From the NCBI GenBank assembly GCA_963675565.2, contig CAXXYD010000002.1:558001-622000 (forward strand): a stretch of 64,000 nucleotides of DNA, in the 5' to 3' direction. Positions 17,805 through 26,712 of this stretch are shown in pieces. Numbering within the stretch: the first letter of the stretch is position 1; every line of letters begins with the position of its first letter. The notes under the pieces are model-generated. The model was given only the letters and a program-made list of their open reading frames with translations. It had not been told where the DNA came from and did not search any database. A program made the position numbers and the translations under genes. This DNA is from JARRKU01 sp963675565 (GTDB lineage: Bacteria > Desulfobacterota > Desulfobacteria > Desulfobacterales > Desulfosarcinaceae).

Positions 17805-19317
17805 TTGGGATAAATTAAACCGCAAGGTAATCGCTATGATGCGCAAGGGTCAGTTTCAAGAGGCCCTGGCACCGGCCCGCAAAGCAGTCGATCTGGCAGA
17901 GCGGGAAAGCGGCGGAAACACCCTTCACCTGGCCATATCCCTGAACAACCTGAGTGAGCTGCATCACGCCCTGGACCAATTTGATACAGCCGAACCCTAT
18001 ATGCAGCGATCACTGGCCATCTACGAATCGCTTTTCGATAAGGACCACCCAGAGGTAGGCGACGCCCTGGCCAATCTGGCTGAACTCTTCATTTCACAAG
18101 AGCGCTATGACGATGCCGAGCCCTTGTTGAAACGGACCCTGGCCATCCGCGAAAAAGACAATTCGGGCTATTCGGCCACCACTGCGGCACTCAACAGCCT
18201 TGCGATGGTCTATCAGGCCCGGGGCGACGCCGCAGCCGCCAGGCCGCTGCTGGAAAGATCCCAGGGTATTCTCGAAGCGGCGCTTGGCAATGACCACCCC
18301 GACCTGGGTCCGGTCATGACACGGCTGGGGGGGATTGCCCAATTGGAAGGCAAACTCGACGAAGCGGAAAAATACTTCCGCCGGGTCATCGCTGTTTACG
18401 AAAAAACCATCGGCCCCATGCATCCGGAATTCGCCCGGGCGCTGAGCCATTTGTCGGAAATCTACCTTTCAAAAGGCTTGTTTGCAGCGGCGGAACCCTT
18501 CCTGGCACAGGCACTGGAAATTCGAAAATCGACCCTGCCGGACAGCCATCCTGAAATCGCGGCGTCTATGGACCAGCTGGGGATACTCTTCCAGGCCAAA
18601 GGCCAGATGGACAAGGCCGAGCAAATGATGACCGCATCACTGAATATCTATATAAAAGCTTACGGCAAGAGCCATCCGGCAACAGCGCAGGTCCAGAACA
18701 ATCTGGCCGAACATTACATGAACATGAGGCGCCATGACAAAGCCAGGCCCCTGCTGGAAGCATCCCTCAAGGCCCGGGAAGAAACCCTGGGACCAGACCA
18801 TCCGGCAGTGGCCCAATCGTTGAACAACCTTGCCGTACTCCATGACAACAGCGGCGAATATGTGCAAGCAGAGCCTCTGCACAAACGCGCCCTGGAAATC
18901 CGTCAGCAGGCATTCGGCCGCAAGCACCCGGCCACAACCCAGTCTCTGGACAACCTTGCAGCACTCTACCGTGTGCAGAATCGAATGGAAGAGGCCGAAG
19001 CGATGCTGCAGCAGTCGCTGGCCATATGGGAAGAATCCGCCGGCAGGGACCACCCGGCCGCCGCACAATGCCATCATAATCTGGGCACCCTGTATGCCAT
19101 CTCCGGTCGATACCCCGAAGCGGAAAAAGCTCTGGGTGCAGCGCGCAAAATCCTGGAAAACGCTCTGGGGCCAAAGGCCGTTCAACTGGCGGCTGTCTTT
19201 GAAAATCTTTCCCAGATCTATGAAAAAACAGGACGAACCCCCGAAGCGAAAGAGTTTGCCGCCAGGGCCCACAAAATCCGGAAGCCTGAACAAATGCAAA
19301 AACCGCAAAACAATTAA
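17794..19317 (+). CDS. Kinesin-light-chain-type TPR protein
   Basis: 507 aa made almost entirely of about ten 42-residue TPR_12/KLC repeats (recurring HP-A-S-NNLA-Y--G-Y--AEPL--RAL-I--). No catalytic domain, signal peptide or membrane segment; probably a protein-protein interaction scaffold. The start at 17794 (MKNDWDKLN) is chosen for AAGGAA upstream; a longer in-frame extension overlaps the hydrolase with no repeat character. It is coupled to the alpha/beta hydrolase. Confidence 0.9.
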   Translation: MKNDWDKLNRKVIAMMRKGQFQEALAPARKAVDLAERESGGNTLHLAISLNNLSELHHALDQFDTAEPYMQRSLAIYESLFDKDHPEVGDALANLAELFISQERYDDAEPLLKRTLAIREKDNSGYSATTAALNSLAMVYQARGDAAAARPLLERSQGILEAALGNDHPDLGPVMTRLGGIAQLEGKLDEAEKYFRRVIAVYEKTIGPMHPEFARALSHLSEIYLSKGLFAAAEPFLAQALEIRKSTLPDSHPEIAASMDQLGILFQAKGQMDKAEQMMTASLNIYIKAYGKSHPATAQVQNNLAEHYMNMRRHDKARPLLEASLKAREETLGPDHPAVAQSLNNLAVLHDNSGEYVQAEPLHKRALEIRQQAFGRKHPATTQSLDNLAALYRVQNRMEEAEAMLQQSLAIWEESAGRDHPAAAQCHHNLGTLYAISGRYPEAEKALGAARKILENALGPKAVQLAAVFENLSQIYEKTGRTPEAKEFAARAHKIRKPEQMQKPQNN

Positions 19318-19682
19318 AATTCACCCTGTAAATGAATGCTCGCCTTCATACCACGATACGAAAGGGAGGCTCTGCTGTTCATTGAATGCAACCGGGCAAG
19401 TGCGCCGATTTCTAAAAAAGTCGCCAACCGTTTGAAAGCGAACTATGTAAACCTTTTCACAATATACCGGGATAGCCCGTTCAAATCAGGCAAACATTTT
19501 CCTACCGACTTCAATATATGGGAGTATTTGAAAGGCCACACACTATATATTGAGTTGGTCCCTAATTTGCTTCCCTCATCTCAACATCATCAAACAGCTG
19601 CTGCCGGTGTAAGCTCCTGAACCGATGCGGATAAACCTCAACTCAAACTGAATCAAGTGGAAAACAGACGGAAAGGCAAATA
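19318..19682. other. Gene-poor gap
   Basis: 365 bases after the TPR gene. One 94-codon open frame (19336-19620) lacks a Shine-Dalgarno and any family resemblance, so it is not called. Nothing else is recognised apart from the Shine-Dalgarno of the small gene at 19683. Confidence 0.4.
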
Positions 19683-19859
19683 ATGGAACGATGCAAACAG
19701 TGCAAAAAAATATTGTTCAGAAAAAAAAATGGCACTTTGGTATGTCCCAACGGGTGCAACGAAAACCATCAGCGGTCAGCATTTAACACCGTGATCGACC
19801 CAATGAAAGAACGCCGGGGCGATAAAAACTTTTTCGATCCCTGGTCCAACGTCAAGTAG
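19683..19859 (+). CDS. 58-aa zinc-ribbon-like small protein
   Basis: A short frame starting MERCKQCKKILF with CxxC (residues 4-7) and CPNGC (residues 21-25), a plausible four-Cys zinc knuckle, ending in DPWSNVK. GGAAAGG lies about 7 bases before the ATG. Basic N-terminal half, no membrane segment. It falls below usual ORF length cut-offs and is easily missed. Function unknown. Confidence 0.6.
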   Translation: MERCKQCKKILFRKKNGTLVCPNGCNENHQRSAFNTVIDPMKERRGDKNFFDPWSNVK

Positions 19860-20145
19860 CGCTGTCAGGCCCCGGACTCACACCGGGATCCCCATCCCTG
19901 ACCACCACCTGGGGATTCCGGCGCAACCTAAACTTTCATCGCAGATCCACCTCTTTCCCAGCCCCCCGCAAGGGTCCCTTTATCCCGCATGGTACTATCC
20001 AGACCGGACGGTAAAAAAAATGAGCCCATCTTTGAATGATTCTTGACGAATGGATCAATGCTTAAAACGAGGGCTTCTCATTTCATAGAAAATTGCGTTC
20101 CGGATTATTGCTGCAACATTTTTTGGAAAACCAACATATTTTTTG
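19860..20145. other. Non-coding leader upstream of repressor
   Basis: No gene seen. The last 100 bases are markedly AT-rich compared with the surroundings and lead into the promoter/operator of the S24 repressor. Confidence 0.4.
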
Positions 20146-20174
20146 TTGCGTTTTATAAACGCTTACTTTATACA
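20146..20174 (+). promoter_or_regulatory. Promoter overlapping a palindromic operator
   Basis: TTGCGT (20146-20151) and TATACA (20169-20174) are spaced 17 bases, a sigma70-like arrangement in an AT-rich stretch. A perfect inverted repeat GCGTTT-TAT-AAACGC (20148-20162) overlaps the -35 box, about 50 bases before a CI-like repressor start. It fits an autoregulatory operator; this is inference. Confidence 0.5.
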
Positions 20175-20214
20175 TATAACCATATGACATAATTTTAATG
20201 CAAGGTCTCCGTGT

Positions 20215-20865
20215 ATGGGCAGTTACTTTAACAGTTTTTTTACCCGCGTGACAGAGGCGGTTGGTGTTACCAATCTCACTGAGCTATCGAAAATATTGAA
20301 CGTAAACAGGTCCGCTGTAACCCAGGCGCGCAAAAAAGATTCCGTTCCGGCGACTTGGCTGCTGGTGCTTTTCAAAGACTATGGTCTTAACCCCGAATGG
20401 CTGGAAAATGGAACGGCGCCACGGTTGATCAAACCACCGTTCGGCAGCGACCCCGGATATCATCACGTTCCCAAAGTCCAGGCGCGCCTTTGCGCCGGAG
20501 ATGGATCATTTGAGGTTGCCGAAGATATCGAAGGGTATTACGCGTTTAAAAAAAGTTGGCTCCAACGCCGTGGTGTGGCCCATCGGATGGTCTTGATGAA
20601 CGTTTTCGGCAACAGCATGACTCCGGAGATCAAGGACGGGGACGCTGTCCTTATTGACCAGTCCCAAACCGATATCATCGCCGGAGCGATCTTTGCTGTG
20701 GGCGTTGATGAAACGATTATGGTCAAGCGGGTTGAAAAACACCCCGGCAAGCTGGTGCTTCTCAGTGACAACAGAGAATATGCTCCCATCTTTCTGACCC
20801 CTGCCGAAATCGACAGTATCCGTATCATCGGCAAGGTGCTCTGGATATGCAGAGAGTTGAGGTAA
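20215..20865 (+). CDS. CI/LexA-like repressor: HTH plus S24 peptidase domain
   Basis: 216 aa. The N-terminal helix-turn-helix (about 15-65: NLTELSKILNVNRSAVTQARKK, then PATWLLVLFKDYGLNPEWLENG) is of the phage CI/Bacteriophage_CI_repr type. The C-terminal S24 domain has the Ser in FGNSMTPEIKDGD and the Lys in TIMVKRVEK, so self-cleavage is possible; a CAGDG segment (about 90-94) sits where the cleavage site lies in relatives. No phage genes surround it. It probably controls itself and the two tiny genes behind it. Confidence 0.88.
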   Translation: MGSYFNSFFTRVTEAVGVTNLTELSKILNVNRSAVTQARKKDSVPATWLLVLFKDYGLNPEWLENGTAPRLIKPPFGSDPGYHHVPKVQARLCAGDGSFEVAEDIEGYYAFKKSWLQRRGVAHRMVLMNVFGNSMTPEIKDGDAVLIDQSQTDIIAGAIFAVGVDETIMVKRVEKHPGKLVLLSDNREYAPIFLTPAEIDSIRIIGKVLWICRELR

Positions 20866-20869
20866 ATCG

Positions 20870-21031
20870 ATGCGACAACTGGTCTGTATGATCAACCATA
20901 CGTTCTATTCACATTTTCCACGCGGCCTGCCGCGGCGCAAAGGCCTCATTTTGAATGCGGTTATGGATTTCATGGTGATGACGGCAATGCTCGTTTTCGC
21001 CGTACTGACAACATTAATATTAGGCGTATAG
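20870..21031 (+). CDS. 53-aa single-span membrane protein
   Basis: Short frame starting 5 bases after the repressor stop, with GAGG about 7 bases before the ATG. The N-terminal half is basic (PRGLPRRKG) and the C-terminal half is one hydrophobic helix (MVMTAMLVFAVLTTLILGV). The layout suggests a small membrane peptide co-transcribed with the repressor. No family recognised; toxin-like or stress-membrane-peptide roles are possible but unproven. Confidence 0.5.
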   Translation: MRQLVCMINHTFYSHFPRGLPRRKGLILNAVMDFMVMTAMLVFAVLTTLILGV

Positions 21032-21053
21032 TCGAAATAAAGGAGTACTGTAA

Positions 21054-21212
21054 ATGTCTGAACAATTTCTTGAGTGTCCCAAGGACCCTTCCATGAAATA
21101 CCTTAAAAATGTCTGTGAAAACATCTTTCGCCGGAACGGTTTTCGCATCTGGTGCCAAAAATGCAGGCATTTCGAATCCTCCGCTGCAAAGCAAAAAATC
21201 ACAACGAAATAG
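21054..21212 (+). CDS. 52-aa Cys-rich small protein
   Basis: Starts with a strong Shine-Dalgarno (AAAGGAG) 22 bases after the preceding small gene. The protein (MSEQFLECPKDPSMKYL ... IWCQKCRHFESS) has four Cys including a CQKC pair, so it may bind metal. Highly basic C-terminus. Third gene of the repressor unit and followed 46 bases later by a terminator-like hairpin. Function unknown. Confidence 0.6.
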   Translation: MSEQFLECPKDPSMKYLKNVCENIFRRNGFRIWCQKCRHFESSAAKQKITTK

Positions 21213-21257
21213 CCGCCTCTCCCATTAAAGTGCATTGTCCAGAGCCGGCCCCAAAAA

Positions 21258-21281
21258 GGCTCCTGCGATCGTGCAGGAGCC
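21258..21281 (+). terminator. Hairpin ending the repressor/small-gene unit
   Basis: GGCTCCTGC-GATCGT-GCAGGAGCC, a perfect 9-bp stem 46 bases after the last small gene. No run of T follows, so termination strength is uncertain. Confidence 0.5.
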
Positions 21282-21632
21282 ATGGGCAAATTTGATATGA
21301 TGTCGCGCTATAAATTTCGGCCTGCCCACCGCCGTTACGCCCGTTGCACTATAGGATTACGAATTCTTCCCATACTGTTTCTATCCATACGGATCAGGGC
21401 TCCGCAGTCCCATCGCGTCCAAATTGGATGCATAAATATACAGACGGTGTCATAAAGGTGCCCTTCGCTCACGTTGCTGCCACTGGACAGGCCGTCCATC
21501 CCCAGAAGCATAATATATTCTAATTTCAGCATGTAATCAGATCTCTTCATGCTAATTTTCTTAATTATCCAACATGGCAGGTATCTTGCTTACTTCGATA
21601 GACGGGGCCACAAGAATGCTCCGAAAAGAAAT

Positions 21633-21662
21633 CCCCGGATTATGGGGCCACATAATCCGGGG
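21633..21662. repeat. Perfect 12-bp inverted repeat
   Basis: CCCCGGATTATG-GGGCCA-CATAATCCGGGG: stem 12 bp, loop 6. It lies inside a long gene-free stretch, with no T run and no adjacent gene end, so it is not an obvious terminator. Could be part of a structured RNA or a palindromic repeat. Confidence 0.55.
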
Positions 21663-21868
21663 AAGAAGAAACACCATCCAGGGGAGTTCACCTGCCAGCC
21701 GACAGAGCGTACCGTCTGGAATGGACATCAATTATGTTACGTCCTTCCATACAAGCTGTCAACCATACTCTCCTGTGAAAACGGGAACCTCTCGTTCTTC
21801 TTGGACGCAAAAAGCGTCGACTGATTTATCATATCCATGTTTTGAAGGTTTGCGCACCTGCGCGCAAT

Positions 21869-21908
21869 AGGCGGGCCCCGGAATGGATGGATGGGGTGGG
21901 GCCCGCCT
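21869..21908. repeat. GC-rich hairpin in gene-free stretch
   Basis: AGGCGGGCCCC (21869-21879) pairs perfectly with GGGGCCCGCCT (21898-21908), loop 18 bases, followed by a pyrimidine-rich CTTCCTTTT. Terminator-like on the plus strand, although no gene is seen just upstream. Confidence 0.45.
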
Positions 21909-22123
21909 GCTTCCTTTTAAAGAAAAAGACAAAATCAATCAGATTAATTATTACAGGGTATCCCGGTATGGGAGTCCTGGATGAACCGTGCCAGCCAAAA
22001 GCTATTGCTTCTGCTCCTGACCGTCCTGTTCTAAACAGGGGCCTTGACATTCTGGAAGCTTACATGCTTTCTTAGGCAACCGCCAGAATATCGGGCATCC
22101 TGAAACTGGACAAAGCGCCGGCT

Positions 22124-22369
22124 ATGCTGCAATACTTCAAATATATCGGACTTCTGACGATCAGCCTTTTCTTCCTCTTTTTCGGCGTTGATCTGCTCAT
22201 CGCATCCTATCGGCTGACCAACCCGTTCGCCTTCGTCATGACCTTTTTTGCATCCAACCTCATGATTCTAATCAGTGCAGCCCTGGCATTGGGTTTCGCC
22301 CTTCGAATCAGGGGTCGCTACCGCACGGCGAAACAGCTTAAAACCGCATCCTCGAACCTACCGCAATAA
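22124..22369 (+). CDS. Small two-span membrane protein, unknown
   Basis: 81 aa with two hydrophobic segments (about 5-28 and 36-62) and a basic C-terminal tail (RIRGRYRTAKQLK). No recognised family; the ribosome site is weak. It precedes the Lrp-dapL-lysA operon, separated by about 100 AT-rich bases. Confidence 0.55.
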   Translation: MLQYFKYIGLLTISLFFLFFGVDLLIASYRLTNPFAFVMTFFASNLMILISAALALGFALRIRGRYRTAKQLKTASSNLPQ

Positions 22370-22466
22370 ACCGCCATTTATTCCTTTTTTTAGTTTAATA
22401 CAGAACATTATTCTTGACATTAAATATTTTTATGAATATACAGCCTGACAAAGGACCCTATAAAGA

Positions 22467-22934
22467 ATGATTGACGAAATTAGTTTAAATATTCTCAAGA
22501 TCTTGCAGGACAAGGCCCGCATCCCCAATGTCGAGGTCGCCCGGCAAGTGGGCATGGCGCCTTCCGCCGTTCTGGAACGGATCCGCAAACTCGAAAAGCA
22601 AGGCTATATCGATGGATATGAAGTCAGGCTCAATCCGTCCCGGTTTCAGCGCAGCCTGGTCGGGTTTATCCGCTTTAGCCTGGACACGCCGAGCACAAAC
22701 CGACACATCGAAAAAACCCTTGCCGCTATGGACGAAATTCAGGAAGTGCACTATATCACCGGGGAAGACGGATACTTGCTCAAAGTACGGGTGTCCGGCC
22801 CCGCGGAGTTGGACAAACTGGTCAGAAAAAAAATTGGCGCCATACAAGGCATCCGTTCGATGAAAACATCCATTGTGCTCTCCACCATCAAGGAGACCGC
22901 CCGGATCCCTATTGATGACAAGGATTTGATCTAA
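22467..22934 (+). CDS. Lrp/AsnC family transcriptional regulator
   Basis: 155 aa. N-terminal winged HTH (residues 1-60: DEISLNILKILQDKARIPNVEVARQVGMAPSAV with recognition helix PSAVLERIRKLEK) and C-terminal RAM ligand-binding domain (about 70-145: VHYITGEDGYLLKVRVSG). AAAGGA precedes the ATG. It lies 25 bases before dapL, so it probably senses lysine or a related amino acid and regulates this operon; that is inferred from position. Confidence 0.92.
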   Translation: MIDEISLNILKILQDKARIPNVEVARQVGMAPSAVLERIRKLEKQGYIDGYEVRLNPSRFQRSLVGFIRFSLDTPSTNRHIEKTLAAMDEIQEVHYITGEDGYLLKVRVSGPAELDKLVRKKIGAIQGIRSMKTSIVLSTIKETARIPIDDKDLI

Positions 22935-22959
22935 ATCGCAAACCATATAAGAGGGAATC

Positions 22960-24183
22960 ATGATTCGAATTAACGAACACTACCTGAAACTCCAGGACAG
23001 CTACCTGTTTGCCAATATTGCAAAACGGGTCAGCGCTTTCCAAAAAGAACATCCCGAAAGGGAAATCATTCGACTGGGTATCGGTGATGTGACCCGCGCG
23101 CTTCCGCCCGCCTGTATAGCCGCTTTTCACCGTGCCATCGATGAAATGGCCCAGGACAGCACATTTCACGGCTACGGACCAGAGCAGGGATATGAATTCC
23201 TGAGAGAAAAAATTGCCCGCTCGGATTTCATAGACAATGGCGCTCACGTTGAAGCCGACGAAGTATTCGTCAGTGACGGCGCCAAATGCGATACCGGCAA
23301 TCTTCAGGAAATATTCGCCACAGACATCAAGGTGGCGATTCCCGACCCGGTCTACCCGGTCTACCTGGATACCAATGTCATGGCGGGTCGCACAGGCACC
23401 CACAAAAACGGGCGTTATCAAGGAGTCACCTATCTCAATTGTACCGCAGCCAACAACTATATCCCCCAACTGCCCCCCGAACCGGTGGACCTGATTTACC
23501 TGTGCTTTCCCAACAACCCCACGGGAGCAACCATCAGCCGGGAGCAATTGAAGCTGTGGGTTGATTACGCCCATGAACATCATGCCATCATCCTGTTCGA
23601 TGCGGCCTACGAGGCCTTTATCCGTGATGACCAGTTGCCGCACTCCATTTTCGAGGTGGACGGCGCCCGTGAAGTGGCCATAGAATTTCGCAGTTTTTCC
23701 AAAACCGCCGGTTTTACCGGCACGCGCTGTGCCTATACCGTGGTGCCCAAATCATGCCGCGCCTATACGGCTTCCGGGCAGCCCGTTGATGTTCACCCGC
23801 TGTGGAATCGGCGCCATACAACCAAGTTCAACAGCGTATCCTATCCAGTGCAAAAAGCTGCGGAAGCGGTTTTCACCCCCGAAGGCCAGGCTCAGATCAG
23901 GGAATTGACGGATTACTATCTCACCAATGCCGCCTTTATCAGAAAAGCCGTCAAAGAACTTGGATTCCAATGTGTGGGCGGAAAAAATTCTCCCTACATC
24001 TGGATCGACGGCCAGCGGGATTCCTGGGAATTTTTCGACTTATTGCTCAGCAAAGCCGGTGTTGTCTGCACGCCCGGTGGCGGATTCGGTCAAAGCGGCC
24101 AAACCCATATTCGCATCAGTGCGTTCAACAGCTTTGAGAATGTACAAAAAGCCATGACCCGCATTCAGACGGCTCTGACGTAA
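22960..24183 (+). CDS. dapL: LL-diaminopimelate aminotransferase
   Basis: 407 aa PLP enzyme converting tetrahydrodipicolinate and glutamate directly to LL-diaminopimelate, bypassing DapD/C/E. The N-terminus RINEHYLKLQDSYLFANIAK is diagnostic of DapL, LGIGDVTRALP follows, and the PLP Lys is in RSFSKTAGFTGTR. Length is typical. RBS GAGGGA before the ATG. Followed by lysA after 13 bases. Confidence 0.95.
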   Translation: MIRINEHYLKLQDSYLFANIAKRVSAFQKEHPEREIIRLGIGDVTRALPPACIAAFHRAIDEMAQDSTFHGYGPEQGYEFLREKIARSDFIDNGAHVEADEVFVSDGAKCDTGNLQEIFATDIKVAIPDPVYPVYLDTNVMAGRTGTHKNGRYQGVTYLNCTAANNYIPQLPPEPVDLIYLCFPNNPTGATISREQLKLWVDYAHEHHAIILFDAAYEAFIRDDQLPHSIFEVDGAREVAIEFRSFSKTAGFTGTRCAYTVVPKSCRAYTASGQPVDVHPLWNRRHTTKFNSVSYPVQKAAEAVFTPEGQAQIRELTDYYLTNAAFIRKAVKELGFQCVGGKNSPYIWIDGQRDSWEFFDLLLSKAGVVCTPGGGFGQSGQTHIRISAFNSFENVQKAMTRIQTALT

Positions 24184-24196
24184 GGAGAACCATGCC

Positions 24197-25462
24197 ATGC
24201 CCATGCTATCGGACTACAAAAGAAGATTATCGCCTATACTTGCTGCTATCGTGGAGGAATTCGGTACCCCGTTTCATCTTTACGATGAGCGCGGTATTCG
24301 GCAAACCGCCGCACAACTCAAAAAAGTATTTGCCGAACTCGACGGTTTTCAGGAATATTTTGCGGTTAAAGCCCTTCCCAATCCGCGAATCCTCGAAATA
24401 ATGCGCGACGAGGGATTCGGTTTCGACTGCAGTTCCATTGCGGAACTTATCCTGGCCCGGCAGGCGGGCGGGCATGGCGAGGCGCTGATGTTTACCTCAA
24501 ACAATACCGATCGGGCAGAGTTTGAAATTGCCGCCCAGGATGACGGGTGTATTCTCAACCTGGATGACATCAGCCTTGTCCCCAAAGTGCCGCACATGCC
24601 GGATCTGATCTGCTTCCGCTACAACCCCGGCCCGCGACGCACGGGCAACAGCATTATCGGAAAGCCCGAAGAGGCCAAATACGGCGTCGCCCACAATCAA
24701 CTGCTTGACGCATACAGCCAGGCCAGGGCCCGGGGGGCGGCACGTTTCGGCCTGCACACCATGCTGGCATCAAACGAATTGAACCATGTTTATATGGTAC
24801 AGACGGCCCAAATGCTGCTGGAAATCGTTGAGTGGGTATCCCGAAAACTGGGTATCCGTTTTGAGTTTATCAATATGGGAGGCGGATTGGGGATCCCTTA
24901 CCGGCCGGAAGATGTGGCTTTTGACCTCGAGGCCATGGGACGGGAGGTATGCGCTCTTTTCAAGGATTTCAAAAGGCGAAACGGCTATGTCCCCCGTCTT
25001 TACATGGAAAGCGGCCGTTATATGACCGGCCCCCACGGCGTGCTGGTGGTCAGAGCCATCAATCGCAAGGAGATCTATCGGACATATATCGGTGTCGATG
25101 CCAGCATGTCGTCCCTGATGCGGCCTGCTATGTACGGCGCCTACCACCATATCGACGTTTTCGGAAAAGACGGACGGCAGGCGCCGGTCACGGTGGATGT
25201 GGTTGGATCGCTTTGCGAAAACAATGATAAATTTGCCATTCAACGGCCCCTTCCCCCTATAACGGAGGGGGACTTGCTGATTATCCATGACACCGGCGCC
25301 CACGGCCACGCCATGGGGTTCAACTACAACGGCAACCTGCGACCCAAGGAACTCCTGCTGTGCTCGGACGGCAGCGTGGAATTGATTCGACGGGCCGAAA
25401 CCCTATCCGATTATTTTGCCACGTTGAACTTCACACCCAAGGTCCTCCCGCCTGCGGCCTGA
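24197..25462 (+). CDS. lysA: Diaminopimelate decarboxylase
   Basis: 421 aa fold-type III PLP decarboxylase making L-lysine from meso-diaminopimelate. The PLP Lys is in YFAVKALPNPRIL, the glycine phosphate loop in INMGGGLGIPY, and the C-terminal active-site Cys region in VGSLCENNDKF. AAGGAG lies upstream. Together with DapL it completes the end of lysine synthesis, although no diaminopimelate epimerase is seen here. Ornithine or arginine decarboxylase activity is a less likely alternative. Confidence 0.92.
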   Translation: MPMLSDYKRRLSPILAAIVEEFGTPFHLYDERGIRQTAAQLKKVFAELDGFQEYFAVKALPNPRILEIMRDEGFGFDCSSIAELILARQAGGHGEALMFTSNNTDRAEFEIAAQDDGCILNLDDISLVPKVPHMPDLICFRYNPGPRRTGNSIIGKPEEAKYGVAHNQLLDAYSQARARGAARFGLHTMLASNELNHVYMVQTAQMLLEIVEWVSRKLGIRFEFINMGGGLGIPYRPEDVAFDLEAMGREVCALFKDFKRRNGYVPRLYMESGRYMTGPHGVLVVRAINRKEIYRTYIGVDASMSSLMRPAMYGAYHHIDVFGKDGRQAPVTVDVVGSLCENNDKFAIQRPLPPITEGDLLIIHDTGAHGHAMGFNYNGNLRPKELLLCSDGSVELIRRAETLSDYFATLNFTPKVLPPAA

Positions 25463-25473
25463 TCGACGCCACA

Positions 25474-25504
25474 CCCGGTCCCCCTTTAAGAAAGGGGGAC
25501 CGGG
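25474..25504 (+). terminator. Hairpin after lysA
   Basis: CCCGGTCCCCCTTT-AAG-AAAGGGGGACCGGG: perfect 14-bp stem with a 3-base loop starting 11 bases after the lysA stop. No clear T run, but position and strength fit transcription termination of the lysine operon. Confidence 0.65.
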
Positions 25505-25975
25505 CGGGTTCCCGCCCCAATCCATGTCTGAAAATGTTGTTACAGGTCATTTCTTTCACAAAACCAGGGAATATGCGTATTGACGTTTATTGAAAAAAGG
25601 ATTAAACTATTTTTTCACGAATTGTCCGGCTTGCCGGTCGTCAGAATGGGGGGAATTGCGGCTGGCGCAAAGTCAGGGTAAAGGCGAGAGAAAAAATCAC
25701 GATTCGATAGTCATAGCAGGCCGAAAGATCAACCGGCTCTCTAATTATTTACAATCATTAAAGTATTCCATCGCAATAGCCGATAATACGATTGATTCGT
25801 AAAAGACATCAATGCCCGGAGGCTCTCCTTTGCATTGAGCCGGTTTCAAGTGTGCCATTCAATGGCAATTCCCACTTATTTTGAAATACAGTCGATATTG
25901 GAATGATAGTTTAGCGGCGATGATGTTTGAATCACCTTATGTTGTACACCCAGCAACCATTACAGGAGACCATTA
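25505..25975. other. Gene-free gap
   Basis: About 470 bases, AT-richer than the flanks. A 70-codon frame starting TTG at 25590 lacks a ribosome site and was not called. One small perfect palindrome GCCATT-C-AATGGC (25854-25866) lies about 110 bases before the next gene and might be an operator. Nothing else seen. Confidence 0.4.
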
Positions 25976-26611
25976 ATGGATGATTTTTTACACAACCTGC
26001 GCAGCGGCAAGCTAAAGCAGCATGACCGGTCGAACCGATCGTACAACGACCAGCAGTACAAAGGCAGCCAACGCCGGAATGCCATGGATCGACGGAAAAA
26101 AGGCAATGACGCGTCTGAGCAGCTAAGCGCTATTAAAGAGCTTTTGGAATCCGTTTCCGAAACGCAAAAACGGATTGCCGCGGCCCAGGAATCCCGAGCC
26201 AAATCTGAAGAGCGCAAAGCCAGGGCAATGGAAATTCTGGCCAACAACATATACCGCATGTTCAATCCGAATGCAGAGAAAATGGACGAACTGCCGGTCC
26301 AGGAAGCCAGCCCCGCTCCGGCAGAAGCAGCGGAAGCGATAGATGGCCCGGCCCTACCGGATCCAGAAGAATCGGAAACCGGAGAATCGGAAACCGGTGA
26401 TACGAGAACCGATGACACGATATCCAGAAAAATGACCGCAGAAACCAGAAAAGAGGTGTTCGATCTCATCGGAAAAATGCGCGAAGAGGGCCTCAACTGG
26501 GAAAAAATCGCCCGCAGCATCGCCACCCAAGGTTATCCGACAGTTTCGGGAAAAGGCAGTTGGCGCGGTGTAATGGCTAAAAACCTATACGAAAAAATGG
26601 CTGTGGAGTAA
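25976..26611 (+). CDS. Coiled-coil protein with C-terminal helical domain, unknown
   Basis: 211 aa, soluble. Basic low-complexity N-terminus (KQHDRSNRSYNDQQYKGSQRR), a coiled coil (about 45-90), an acidic Pro/Glu-rich linker with a repeated ESETG (about 105-145), and a C-terminal helical region (EVFDLIGKMREEGLNWEKIARSIATQGYPT) that resembles the helix-turn-helix-like segment seen in recombinases. AGGAGA precedes the ATG. Probably regulatory or structural; function not known. Confidence 0.75.
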   Translation: MDDFLHNLRSGKLKQHDRSNRSYNDQQYKGSQRRNAMDRRKKGNDASEQLSAIKELLESVSETQKRIAAAQESRAKSEERKARAMEILANNIYRMFNPNAEKMDELPVQEASPAPAEAAEAIDGPALPDPEESETGESETGDTRTDDTISRKMTAETRKEVFDLIGKMREEGLNWEKIARSIATQGYPTVSGKGSWRGVMAKNLYEKMAVE

Positions 26612-26712
26612 TCATCTCTCCGGGGTTGAACAACACGCCCTTTTCACAAAATTGCTACTCTGCAACCGACCCTCTGCCTTGGGGAAAGGAATGCCCGTCC
26701 TGTCGAAAGGCG

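Larger units (their letters stand above)
21282..22123. other. Long non-coding stretch with hairpins
   Basis: About 840 bases without a supported gene. Open frames at 21335-21550 (-) and 21549-21824 (+) lack ribosome sites and family resemblance. It holds two strong perfect palindromes, listed separately (21633-21662 and 21869-21908). It could be decayed DNA or hold an unrecognised RNA. Confidence 0.45.

Noticed and set aside
19336..19620. 94-codon open frame
   Set aside because: No ribosome site, no family resemblance and odd composition; probably chance.
21335..21824. Two open frames (71 aa on minus, 91 aa on plus)
   Set aside because: No ribosome sites, no domains, cut through by a perfect palindrome.
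25590..25802. 70-codon frame with TTG start
   Set aside because: No Shine-Dalgarno and no recognisable family; AT-rich intergenic DNA.
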